From Paenibacillus sp. BJ-4 (lineage in GTDB: Bacteria > Bacillota > Bacilli > Paenibacillales > Paenibacillaceae), in the NCBI RefSeq assembly GCF_020404765.1, contig NZ_JAIVEM010000140.1:1-64000 (forward strand): a stretch of DNA of 64,000 nt. Direction: 5' to 3'. The notes under the pieces were generated by a model that saw only the letters and a list, made by a program, of their open reading frames with translations, had not been told where the DNA came from and did not search any database. Of this stretch, positions 9,236 to 17,019 are shown in pieces. Position 1 is the first letter of the stretch; the number at the start of each line of letters is the position of its first letter. Both the position numbers and the translations under genes were made by a program.

Positions 9236-10378
9236 TTAGTTGGTTGTGCGATACGGCAGGATAATGTACAGCGCATTGCTGGAATCTGCCGGTTTTAAAA
9301 TAATCGGGCTCATGATGCCAGTAAAAGCGATCGTCAGCTGCTCACTATCAATCACCTTCAGCACGTCGAGCATATATTTGGAGTTGAATGAGATTTTGAG
9401 TGGCTCTCCCTCAAATTTGGAGACAGTTACTTCCTCACGTACTTTACCAAGCTCAGAGGAGCTAGAGGAAATTTCCAAACCGCCATTTTCCAGCGACTGC
9501 ATTTTTACAATATTCGTTTTTTCCTCACGGGACAGCAAATAAGCACGGTCGATAGACTCGCTCAAACTTTTTGTATCCACAATCAGTTCTGTTTTGTAGG
9601 AGGTCGGAATAATCCTAGAAGTATCAGGGTAGGTTCCATCCAGGATGCGGGAATAAAAGAGTACCCGGTCCACTTTGAACAGCACCTGATTGTCCGCTAC
9701 GACGATATCCACAAGCATATTTTGATCCGGAATAATTCTACTCAGCTCATTCAGCGTTTTGCCTGCAATGACCACATTGCTAAAACGCAAGCCTTCAGAT
9801 GATTCCAAACGAGCGCTGCGGGTGGCCAGGCGGTGGCGGTCTGTTGCTACAAACTTTAATTCTCCCTCAGCCAAATTCCATAATACCCCGGTCAAAATCG
9901 GTGTTGTTTCGTGGGTGGAAATGGAGAAAACCGTCTGTTTGATCATATTTTTGAGCAAATCACCTGGCACAGAGATAACCTGATTTTCTTCAATGTTGGG
10001 AAGCACCGGGAATTCCTCAGGGTCCAAACCCACGATTTGAATTTCAGTCGCACCGGATGAGATGAAGGTTTGGAACTGATCCTTCACCTCCATACGGATC
10101 TCTTGAGACGGCAGCTTTTTGATAATTTCGACAAAGAATTTGGCTGGCAGGACAACACTTCCGGGTTGTTCAACCTGAACGACAGTTTGGTCTCCATCCT
10201 CCATTGGAATAAAAGATTGAATAGAGATGTCTGTATCACTGGCCGTCAGCGTTACTCCCTGATGATTCACATCCAGCTTAATACCACTAAGAATTGGAAT
10301 CGTAGTCCGACTCGATATAGCTTTGGATACATGCTGTATCGCCTCGTTTAAAACGTTTTTCAGAATGCTGATCTTCAT
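9236..10378 (-). CDS. dnaN: DNA polymerase III beta subunit (sliding clamp)
   Basis: The 380-aa clamp has three repeated clamp domains and forms the dimeric ring tethering the replicative polymerase. Diagnostic stretches are the N-terminal KISILKNVLNEAI, SRTTIPILSGI, the middle-domain HETTPILTGVLW and the C-terminal ILPYRT. AGGAGGA stands seven bases before the ATG. It is separated from dnaA by 186 bases that contain part of the origin rather than being tightly coupled. Confidence 0.98.
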   Translation of the reverse strand: MKISILKNVLNEAIQHVSKAISSRTTIPILSGIKLDVNHQGVTLTASDTDISIQSFIPMEDGDQTVVQVEQPGSVVLPAKFFVEIIKKLPSQEIRMEVKDQFQTFISSGATEIQIVGLDPEEFPVLPNIEENQVISVPGDLLKNMIKQTVFSISTHETTPILTGVLWNLAEGELKFVATDRHRLATRSARLESSEGLRFSNVVIAGKTLNELSRIIPDQNMLVDIVVADNQVLFKVDRVLFYSRILDGTYPDTSRIIPTSYKTELIVDTKSLSESIDRAYLLSREEKTNIVKMQSLENGGLEISSSSSELGKVREEVTVSKFEGEPLKISFNSKYMLDVLKVIDSEQLTIAFTGIMSPIILKPADSSNALYIILPYRTTN

Positions 10379-10440
10379 AAGTTCCTCCTACGGGTTTTAT
10401 TCCTTCAAGCACGCGTTGACGCGGGCCTTATTTAGGTGAT

Positions 10441-10495
10441 GTATATCTTTAAAATATAGTAGTAATAGTAATAGGCGCACTGAATATGTGGATAA
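10441..10495 (+). other. oriC DNA-unwinding element with DnaA-trio repeats
   Basis: An AT-rich tract ends in six consecutive triplets on the plus strand, TAGTAGTAATAGTAATAG (10457-10474). Read 3' to 5' these are GAT/AAT trios. They are followed by a GC patch (10475-10478) and a perfect inverted DnaA box TGTGGATAA (10487-10495). This box, GC patch and trio order matches the bacterial basal unwinding system described in B. subtilis, where it also lies between dnaA and dnaN. Confidence 0.85.
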
Positions 10496-10551
10496 GTAGG
10501 TGTAAACCTAATAAAATCAAGCCTATCCACATGTGTATAAATTGTGTATAG
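10487..10551. other. DnaA-box cluster between dnaA and dnaN (origin part 2)
   Basis: Contains a perfect box on the minus strand (10487-10495), CTATCCACA on plus (10523-10531), and TGTGTATAA (10532-10540) and TGTGTATAG (10543-10551), each one or two bases from consensus on minus. With the unwinding element it makes up the dnaA-dnaN half of a bipartite origin. Confidence 0.8.
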
Positions 10552-10564
10552 GCTCTGAACTTGT

Positions 10565-11911
10565 TCAGGTTGGATTTTTGATTTTCTCTATTAGGTTGTT
10601 GATAACTTTGAACAACTCCTGATCCACTTGAATGGATTTGGAGATTTTTTCGTGCGCATGAATGACCGTCGTATGATCACGTCCACCGAAGGCTTCACCA
10701 ATTTTAGGCAGAGAATAGTCGGTTAACTCACGCGACAGGTACATGGCAATCTGTCGTGGAAAGGCCACAGCCTTTGTCCGCTTACGCGCTTTAAAATCCT
10801 CCAGGCGCAGATTGTAAAATTCCCCGACTTGATGCTGTATATCCTGAATGGTGATCATTTTGGGGCGGCTGGACGGGATGATATCCTTCAACGCCTCAGC
10901 CGCAAGATGACTTGATACATCCTGATTGGTTAAGGAAGAATAGGCGACAACACGAATCAGCGCCCCCTCCAGCTCACGGATGTTTGTATCAATCTGGTTG
11001 GCGATATACATCATGGCCTCGTTGGGAATGTCCAGGTTTTCCGCACGGGCTTTTTTCCGAAGAATAGCGATTCTGGTCTCGAGATCCGGAGGCTGAATAT
11101 CCGTAATGAGTCCCCACTCGAAGCGGGAGCGCAGTCGTTCCTCCAGCGTTGGAATCTCCTTAGGAGGTCGGTCACTGGAGATGATAATCTGCTTGCGTTC
11201 CTCATGAAGTGCATTGAACGTATGGAAAAATTCCTCCTGCGTCGATTCCTTGCCCGCAATGAATTGAATATCGTCAATGAGCAAAATATCAATGTTGCGA
11301 TATTTGTTTCGGAAGCTCTCCCCGCGGTTGTCCCGGATGGCATTAATGAATTCGTTCGTAAACTTCTCCGACGATAAATATACGACCTTGCTGGTCGGAT
11401 TGTGCTCCAAAATATAGTGCCCGATGGCGTGCATCAGATGCGTTTTGCCCAAACCCACACCGCCGTAAAGAAACAGCGGATTGTACGCTTTGGCCGGCGC
11501 CTCGGCGACGGCCAGCGATGCTGCGTGAGCAAAACGGTTCCCCGATCCGATGACGAATGTATCGAATGTATATTTGGGATTTAGCATATGGGACACGGCT
11601 TCTTCATGTACGACCGGCTGCTGCTGAGGTTGCTGCTGAAGATCGAACTCGGGAGGTTTGTTCTCCTCAATGACGAACTTGACCTCCAGTTGCTTACCCA
11701 AAATTTCATAAACCGTTGCTCCGACTAGCTTGGTATAGCGGCTTTCAAGCCATTCCACGGCAAAAGTTGTCGGGGCAGAAATCACAATGGAGTGGTCATT
11801 CAGTTTCGCTGCCTTGGTAGCCTTAAACCAAGTGTCGTAACTCGGCTTACTCAGCTTGGTTTGTATAATGGATAGAATTTGCTGCCATAGTTCAGAGATA
11901 TGGCTGTCCAC
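10565..11911 (-). CDS. dnaA: Chromosomal replication initiator DnaA
   Basis: AAA+ initiator that binds DnaA boxes and melts the origin, about 448 aa. Domain I is at the N terminus (LWQQILSIIQ), followed by a Gln-rich linker (QQQPQQQP) and an AAA+ core with Walker A GGVGLGKTH, Walker B LLIDDIQF and the EERLRSRFEWG sensor region. The C-terminal helix-turn-helix signature is GGRDHTTVIHAHEKI. I place the start at the GTG at 11911, eight bases after AAAAGGAG; the in-frame GTG at 11920 overlaps that ribosome site. Origin elements flank both sides of the gene, implying autoregulation. Confidence 0.97.
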   Translation of the reverse strand: MDSHISELWQQILSIIQTKLSKPSYDTWFKATKAAKLNDHSIVISAPTTFAVEWLESRYTKLVGATVYEILGKQLEVKFVIEENKPPEFDLQQQPQQQPVVHEEAVSHMLNPKYTFDTFVIGSGNRFAHAASLAVAEAPAKAYNPLFLYGGVGLGKTHLMHAIGHYILEHNPTSKVVYLSSEKFTNEFINAIRDNRGESFRNKYRNIDILLIDDIQFIAGKESTQEEFFHTFNALHEERKQIIISSDRPPKEIPTLEERLRSRFEWGLITDIQPPDLETRIAILRKKARAENLDIPNEAMMYIANQIDTNIRELEGALIRVVAYSSLTNQDVSSHLAAEALKDIIPSSRPKMITIQDIQHQVGEFYNLRLEDFKARKRTKAVAFPRQIAMYLSRELTDYSLPKIGEAFGGRDHTTVIHAHEKISKSIQVDQELFKVINNLIEKIKNPT

Positions 11912-12294
11912 AGACGTCACTCCTTTTAAATCCTGACATTTTGCCGATTAACTGAGAGCTGCTCCCGGCGTTTCGGCAAAACGCCTAAAATCCCAAAAAT
12001 ATTGTTGAAGGCCATAAAAAGACATACCGCCGCCTAAATCATGCGGCAGTGTGGTGAGAGAACGCAGCACAAAATGACCCCGAAAAATAACTGATGGAAA
12101 ATTCCACTGCTGTTGGGCAGAAGAAAGGCGATATTTCTCAGGAGGGAATGTGCGGCACGATCCGTTCTCTTAATCCCGCAGGCCAAAACGGGACTGCAAT
12201 ATGTCGAAATCAAATGAAAAATGTAGAATATATCCCCAGAATCCCGAATCCGCACAAAAACAAAAAGATGGATAAATTGAACTTGTTCACAACT
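11912..12294 (-). promoter_or_regulatory. dnaA leader with two hairpins
   Basis: Non-coding stretch just upstream of dnaA. On the minus strand a perfect seven-pair hairpin GGCGTTT/AAACGCC (11967-11985) lies about 55 bases before the start. A second seven-pair stem CTGCCGC/GCGGCGG (12027-12049) is followed within six bases by GTCTTTTT, resembling a terminator or attenuator. I could not identify a clear dnaA promoter. Confidence 0.45.
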
Positions 12295-12565
12295 TTATCC
12301 ACAGGGTGTTGATAATATGGAGGGTAAAACAACATATTCACATTCAAAAGTAATATCATCATAGCAAAAGAAGCCTTGTATTTCAATGACTCGTGGTTAT
12401 TTATCCACAAATTCAATCTGTTGTGTACAATTTTTATTCACAACACAAGATATTGTTTATAATTTGTTCAGTTTTCGACAATAACTCTTTTTTGCTCTAA
12501 AATGTTATGCACAGGTTATGACCATTTAAATCACAATTCCGTTCTTTTTGTGAATCTGTGTATAA
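12295..12565. other. oriC: DnaA-box cluster upstream of dnaA
   Basis: Two perfect TTATCCACA boxes on plus (12295-12303 and 12401-12409), near-consensus TTATTCACA (12434-12442) and TTATGCACA (12505-12513) on plus, and TGTGTATAA (12557-12565) on minus. The surroundings are AT-rich. This corresponds to the upstream half of a bipartite Bacillus-type origin. No credible gene lies between dnaA and rpmH. Confidence 0.88.
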
Positions 12566-12867
12566 CAGCCGTTGCCTTTTGGTTACAATGGCTTATTTTT
12601 CTGTTGAAAATTTCCGGTAACGTTTCCGACATTATTTTTAAATGAACTGGCGACGGCAATCTGAAAAAGACCGAATTGAAGTGACAGAATGAATAGAAGG
12701 TAGATACGAGTAGTTTTGGCGGGGGAAAATGCAGATGAACTGCTGGTGGGAGGAAGAAGAAGCAAGAAAATTGCTGCTAAACCAGGGCAAACGAGAGTGA
12801 AGTAGTGAGTTAATGAGAGGGATTGGATTCCTGAACACGAAAAAGAGGGAGAGGATTCACAATCACA

Positions 12868-12896
12868 TTGACTTTGACGGCTATTTGTGGTTAAAT
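12868..12896 (+). promoter_or_regulatory. rpmH promoter
   Basis: TTGACT (12868-12873), a 17-base spacer and TTAAAT (12891-12896); an overlapping TTGACG/TACAAA pair is an alternative. It lies about 80 bases before rpmH. Confidence 0.5.
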
Positions 12897-12977
12897 GTAC
12901 AAAGGTGTTTTTTGTGGAGATTGCTACGTTAGGTATATTCCATATAAAACGTATTCCTTGTAAGGAGGTGCAGCACA

Positions 12978-13112
12978 ATGAGACCGACTTTCAGACCGAA
13001 TGTCAGCAAACGTAAAAAGGTTCACGGCTTCCGTAAAAGAATGAGCACAAAGAATGGCCGTAAAGTTTTGGCGGCTCGTCGCCAAAAAGGTAGAAAAGTA
13101 TTGAGTGCGTAA
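12978..13112 (+). CDS. rpmH: 50S ribosomal protein L34
   Basis: A 44-aa protein, full length for the family: MRPTFRPNVSKRKK start, HGFRKRMSTKNGRKVLAARR core, GRKVLSA end. It is strongly basic and binds 23S rRNA in the large subunit. AAGGAGG precedes the ATG. It begins the rightward rpmH-rnpA-yidC-jag block, divergent from dnaA across the origin, as in most bacteria. Confidence 0.98.
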   Translation: MRPTFRPNVSKRKKVHGFRKRMSTKNGRKVLAARRQKGRKVLSA

Positions 13113-13123
13113 TGCGTGCATAA

Positions 13124-13149
13124 AGACCACTACGGTGGTCTTTTTTTTC
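13124..13149 (+). terminator. Terminator after rpmH
   Basis: Hairpin AGACCAC/GTGGTCT with a short loop followed by eight Ts. It would limit read-through into rnpA. Confidence 0.85.
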
Positions 13150-13373
13150 ATAATTGAGGTATTAACGGACCGGATCGCTTCCTCTAATTTGTATAAATGC
13201 AATGAAAAAGAGAGTGAAGTGCCGAATCCTGCGCTATATTAGATGAAGCTTTTGAAAATGGATGTAAAATAAGCGAGATTACCATGACGGAATGTTGTCC
13301 ATACTTCTTACTATATAAGAGGTAAGGATTGGCTTACCGAAGTGTGTAAAAGAGATGAGCAAGGAGAAGCGCC

Positions 13374-13724
13374 GTGCGAAAAAAATTGCGTCTTCGAAAC
13401 CGGGCGGACTTTGGGCGTGTATACCGCCATGGCAAATCTTTTGCCAACCATCAGTTTGTGGTGTACTGGTTCCGCCGTAGAGAGGTAGAGCAGTTCCGTG
13501 TCGGAATTTCGGCCAGCAAGAAGATCGGCAACGCAGTTGTCCGTAACCGGATGCGCAGAATCGTCAAGGAAATTGTGCGTCATCATGAGCATGAATTGGT
13601 GGAGCAGATTGATCTGATTTTTATCGTCCGTAAGGGTGCGGTTACGATGTCGTATCAAGAGCTGGAGAAAAGCGTGTTGCACGTTCTGCGCAAAGCCTCG
13701 CTGCTCAAGTCTTCACGCCGATAG
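13374..13724 (+). CDS. rnpA: Ribonuclease P protein component
   Basis: A 116-aa basic protein that assists the RNase P RNA in maturing tRNA 5' ends. The family signature is present (SASKKIGNAVVRNRMRRIVKE, central). The start is GTG behind AAGGAG. It follows rpmH after about 260 bases and precedes yidC by about 70. Confidence 0.97.
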   Translation: MRKKLRLRNRADFGRVYRHGKSFANHQFVVYWFRRREVEQFRVGISASKKIGNAVVRNRMRRIVKEIVRHHEHELVEQIDLIFIVRKGAVTMSYQELEKSVLHVLRKASLLKSSRR

Positions 13725-13795
13725 TCAGTATCTTTGTCCTACAGGATATGGTATGATTTACGTTGGAATGGATTGGTTAAGAAAGGGGTTATGAA

Positions 13796-14662
13796 GTGTC
13801 GCGTTTGAAGACTCAACGGGGGAAATGGTTCCTCCTAATTGCCGTATTGGCACTTGTTGCCGTGCTGTCCGGGTGTGCCCCGACAGTTCACAATTCTTAC
13901 ACGACGGCAGACTTGGCCAACGGATCGTGGTGGCAAAGATATGTCGTTTACTGGTTTTCGTATGCGCTGGATACATTTGCCCAATGGTTCTCTGGAGAGT
14001 ATGGCCTGGCCGTACTGATACTGGTGATTATCGTGCGCACCATTATTTTGCCGCTTACACTCAAGCAAGTACGCAGTTCCAAAGCTATGCAGGCTATTCA
14101 GCCGCAATTAAAAGAAATTCAAGCGAAATACAAGGATACACCTGAGAAAGTCCAGCAAGAGACAATGAGATTGTTTCAGGAAAACAAGGTCAACCCGATG
14201 GCGGGCTGTCTGCCTTTGGTCGTACAAATGCCGATTTTTATCGCGCTTTATAATGCCATTTACTATAATTCGGCATTACGGGATCATGACTTTTTGTGGC
14301 TCCAGTTAGGTAAACCGGATCACTTCTTCATCCTGCCGATTCTGGCAGCAATTACGACATTTGTCCAAACCTGGATGATGATGAAAATGAATCCTACGCC
14401 GCAGCAGGGACCTATGCAGTTTTTGCTGTACGTTTATCCGGTGCTGATTCTGTTCATGTCGTATAATTTCCCATCCGCTTTGCCGTTGTATTGGTTCTAC
14501 AGTAATATCTACACAATTATTCAAAACTATTTCCTTTATCGCAATAATGATAAAGAAGCTGCCCTGGCGAATGTGAAAACAGCCAGTCTTACAAAAACGG
14601 GTTCCTCCAATAGCAAGAAAAAGAATAACAGAAACACGAAGGGGGCTAAAAAGTCGAGATGA
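13796..14662 (+). CDS. yidC: Membrane protein insertase YidC/SpoIIIJ (lipoprotein)
   Basis: Inserts proteins into the cytoplasmic membrane. The SpoIIIJ paralogue of B. subtilis is also needed for forespore sigma-G activity. The 288-aa protein has a lipoprotein signal ending VLSGC (Cys27) and the 60KD_IMP domain with five membrane segments. The hydrophilic-groove region GLAVLILVIIVRTIILPLT contains the conserved Arg. A basic Lys/Asn/Arg-rich tail suits ribosome contact. The start is GTG behind AAAGGGG. Its stop overlaps the start of jag by four bases. Confidence 0.95.
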   Translation: MSRLKTQRGKWFLLIAVLALVAVLSGCAPTVHNSYTTADLANGSWWQRYVVYWFSYALDTFAQWFSGEYGLAVLILVIIVRTIILPLTLKQVRSSKAMQAIQPQLKEIQAKYKDTPEKVQQETMRLFQENKVNPMAGCLPLVVQMPIFIALYNAIYYNSALRDHDFLWLQLGKPDHFFILPILAAITTFVQTWMMMKMNPTPQQGPMQFLLYVYPVLILFMSYNFPSALPLYWFYSNIYTIIQNYFLYRNNDKEAALANVKTASLTKTGSSNSKKKNNRNTKGAKKSR

Positions 14663-15417
14663 CCAAGGTCGTGACATCAGGAAAAACCGTTGAAGATGCT
14701 GTAAAACAAGGACTCTCCCAACTGGGAGTAAGCCGTGAACGGGTAACCGTAAACGTGTTGGAACAGCCATCAAAAGGATTCCTGGGATGGCTCGGGGTCA
14801 AGAAGGCCAAGGTGGAGCTTACGCTGCTGTCTGAACCGTCTCCCGAAACCATACACGCGGCTGAACCTCATGTATCGGCTCAAGCGCCTTCTAGTGTAGG
14901 ACAGGCTATTTCAGAAGCTGAGCCTGTTGCACGGGAAGCACATATCAGCTCGGAAACCTCTACGGGACAAGTTGATCCCTATGAGGAGGCGACGCGTTTT
15001 ATCCGCGAAACAGCAGCAGGAATGGGATTGGACGTTGAAGTAGATGTCCACCACTGCAAGGATGAAAGTATACTGGATATCTCCGGTCCGTCGCTCGGTA
15101 TGCTGATTGGTCGTCGGGGACAGACATTGGACGCATTGCAGTATCTGACGAATATTGTTGCCAATCGTCATTCTGACAAATTCATCCGAATTGTTCTGGA
15201 TGCCGAGCAATTTCGCGCACGTCGGCAGAAAACGCTGGAGGATTTGGCAGATCGGTTGGCAAACCAGGCTATTCGTTACGGCAAGGAAGTCGTGTTGGAG
15301 CCAATGCCGTCACAGGAGCGAAAGCTGATTCATGCTAAGCTTCAACAGCATGCGCAGGTTAGAACATACAGCAAGGGGGACGAGCCGAATCGGCGCGTCG
15401 TCATTGCCAAAAAATAA
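14659..15417 (+). CDS. jag: RNA-binding protein Jag/KhpB (SpoIIIJ-associated)
   Basis: The 252-aa protein has an N-terminal Jag_N domain (SGKTVEDAVKQGLSQLG, then KGFLGWLGVKKAKVE), a variable linker, a KH domain (LGMLIGRRGQTLDALQYL) and an R3H domain (MPSQERKLIHAKLQ). Family members bind RNA and affect cell elongation and sporulation. Overlap with yidC indicates translational coupling. Confidence 0.95.
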   Translation: MTKVVTSGKTVEDAVKQGLSQLGVSRERVTVNVLEQPSKGFLGWLGVKKAKVELTLLSEPSPETIHAAEPHVSAQAPSSVGQAISEAEPVAREAHISSETSTGQVDPYEEATRFIRETAAGMGLDVEVDVHHCKDESILDISGPSLGMLIGRRGQTLDALQYLTNIVANRHSDKFIRIVLDAEQFRARRQKTLEDLADRLANQAIRYGKEVVLEPMPSQERKLIHAKLQQHAQVRTYSKGDEPNRRVVIAKK

Positions 15418-15423
15418 TCCGAC

Positions 15424-15464
15424 GCAATGGCTCTCTGCATGATGCAGAAGCCATTGCTTTTTTT
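15424..15464 (+). terminator. Terminator after jag
   Basis: Long stem made from CAATGGCT/AGCCATTG with an inner TCTGCAT/ATGCAGA, then a run of seven Ts. Confidence 0.85.
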
Positions 15465-15545
15465 CTTATACTTTTAGCTGAAACGGATGCCGTCCTTACT
15501 CCAGGACGGCAAAGCCGTTTCTACTTAATAGGAGGTAGAAACGAT

Positions 15546-16922
15546 ATGCTGAGCGATACCATAGCTGCCATTGCAACGGCTGTCGGCGAGGGCGGCATTG
15601 CGGTCATACGGGTCAGCGGCCCGGAAGCTGTCACGGAAGTGGAGGCTTTGTTCCGCAGCAAAACGCCTCTAAGCAAGGCTCCATCTCACACGGTACACTA
15701 TGGACATATTATAGATCCCCACAACCAGGAAAAGGTGGAGGAAGTTCTGGTTACGGTGATGCGGGCGCCACGCTCTTTTACAACTGAAGATGTAGTAGAG
15801 ATCAGCACGCATGGCGGAGTAGTAGCCGTCAAACGGGTTATGGATTTATTACTGCTGCAAAATATTCGTTTGGCCGAGCCAGGCGAATTCACGAAGCGCG
15901 CCTTTTTGAATGGTCGTATTGACCTGAGTCAGGCAGAGGGGGTCATCGACCTCATTCGTTCGAAGTCAGATAAAGCTTTTTCGGTAGCTCTGAAGCAGGT
16001 GGATGGACATCTGTCGCAGAATATTCGTCGTTTGCGTAATATTCTGGTAGAGACGCTCGCTCATATTGAAGTAAACATTGATTATCCTGAGCATGACGTG
16101 GAGTCTTTTACGTCTGAGCTAATTAAGGATAAGAGCAGTCAGGTCATGGCGGAGATTGATCGGCTGCTGCATACGGCGGAGCAGGGTAAAATTTTGCGTG
16201 AGGGTCTGACCACAGCAATTGTCGGAAGACCGAATGTGGGCAAATCCTCGCTGTTGAATACACTGGCTCAGGGTGAACGGGCGATTGTGACCGATATTCC
16301 GGGTACCACCCGAGATGTTATTGAGGAATATGTGACGGTTAATAACATCCCGCTCAAGCTGCTGGACACGGCCGGGATTCGTGAAACGATGGATGTGGTG
16401 GAACGGATTGGAGTAGAGCGTTCGAGAACGGCAGTCAGTGAAGCGGATCTGTTGCTCGTTGTGATTAATGCCAACGAACCGCTACATGAGGATGAAATGG
16501 CATTAATGGAACAAATCCGCGGTAGACAAGCGATTGTCATTATGAATAAAATGGACTTACCGGCTCAAGTAGACCGGGATTTGCTGCTGCGCTATGTACC
16601 TGAGGAGCTCATCGTACCGATGTCCGTCAAGGAGAACGAGGGGGCAGACCGACTGGAGCAGGCCATATCCAATTTATTCTTCAGTGGCAAGCTGGAATCA
16701 GCCGATATGACATATGTCAGCAATGTAAGGCATATTGCTTTGTTGAAGAAGGCTCGCCAATCACTGGTAGACGCCTATGAAGCTGCCGATCAATTTGTAC
16801 CGATCGACATGATTCAGATTGATGTAAGGCTGGCGTGGGAGCATTTGGGTGAAATTGTGGGCGATACTGCGCATGATGCGTTAATCGATCAAATATTTTC
16901 ACAATTTTGTCTGGGCAAATAG
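15546..16922 (+). CDS. mnmE: tRNA uridine-34 modification GTPase MnmE
   Basis: Works with MnmG to make 5-(carboxymethyl)aminomethyl-uridine at the wobble base of certain tRNAs. The 458-aa protein has an N-terminal tetrahydrofolate-binding domain, then a helical domain split by a Ras-like GTPase domain: GRPNVGKSSLLN (G1), DIPGTTRD (G2), DTAGI (G3), NKMD (G4). It ends in the diagnostic Cys-x-Gly-Lys (FCLGK). AGGAGGT lies upstream. Confidence 0.97.
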   Translation: MLSDTIAAIATAVGEGGIAVIRVSGPEAVTEVEALFRSKTPLSKAPSHTVHYGHIIDPHNQEKVEEVLVTVMRAPRSFTTEDVVEISTHGGVVAVKRVMDLLLLQNIRLAEPGEFTKRAFLNGRIDLSQAEGVIDLIRSKSDKAFSVALKQVDGHLSQNIRRLRNILVETLAHIEVNIDYPEHDVESFTSELIKDKSSQVMAEIDRLLHTAEQGKILREGLTTAIVGRPNVGKSSLLNTLAQGERAIVTDIPGTTRDVIEEYVTVNNIPLKLLDTAGIRETMDVVERIGVERSRTAVSEADLLLVVINANEPLHEDEMALMEQIRGRQAIVIMNKMDLPAQVDRDLLLRYVPEELIVPMSVKENEGADRLEQAISNLFFSGKLESADMTYVSNVRHIALLKKARQSLVDAYEAADQFVPIDMIQIDVRLAWEHLGEIVGDTAHDALIDQIFSQFCLGK

Positions 16923-17019
16923 GACATTCAAGCATGGCTGGTATAAGCCCTGCTATCGTTATAGATATACAAGAGCATATTCGGCGGAAGACCGGAGTGT
17001 ATAAGGAGGTAAGAGAGGT

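Noticed and set aside
12583..12978. 131-codon minus-strand frame between oriC and rpmH
   Set aside because: It covers the rpmH promoter and ribosome site, and its composition is non-coding (Ser/Thr/Phe runs).
13825..14145. Alternative frames over yidC
   Set aside because: Both strands have open frames here, but only the yidC frame shows membrane-protein and family motifs.
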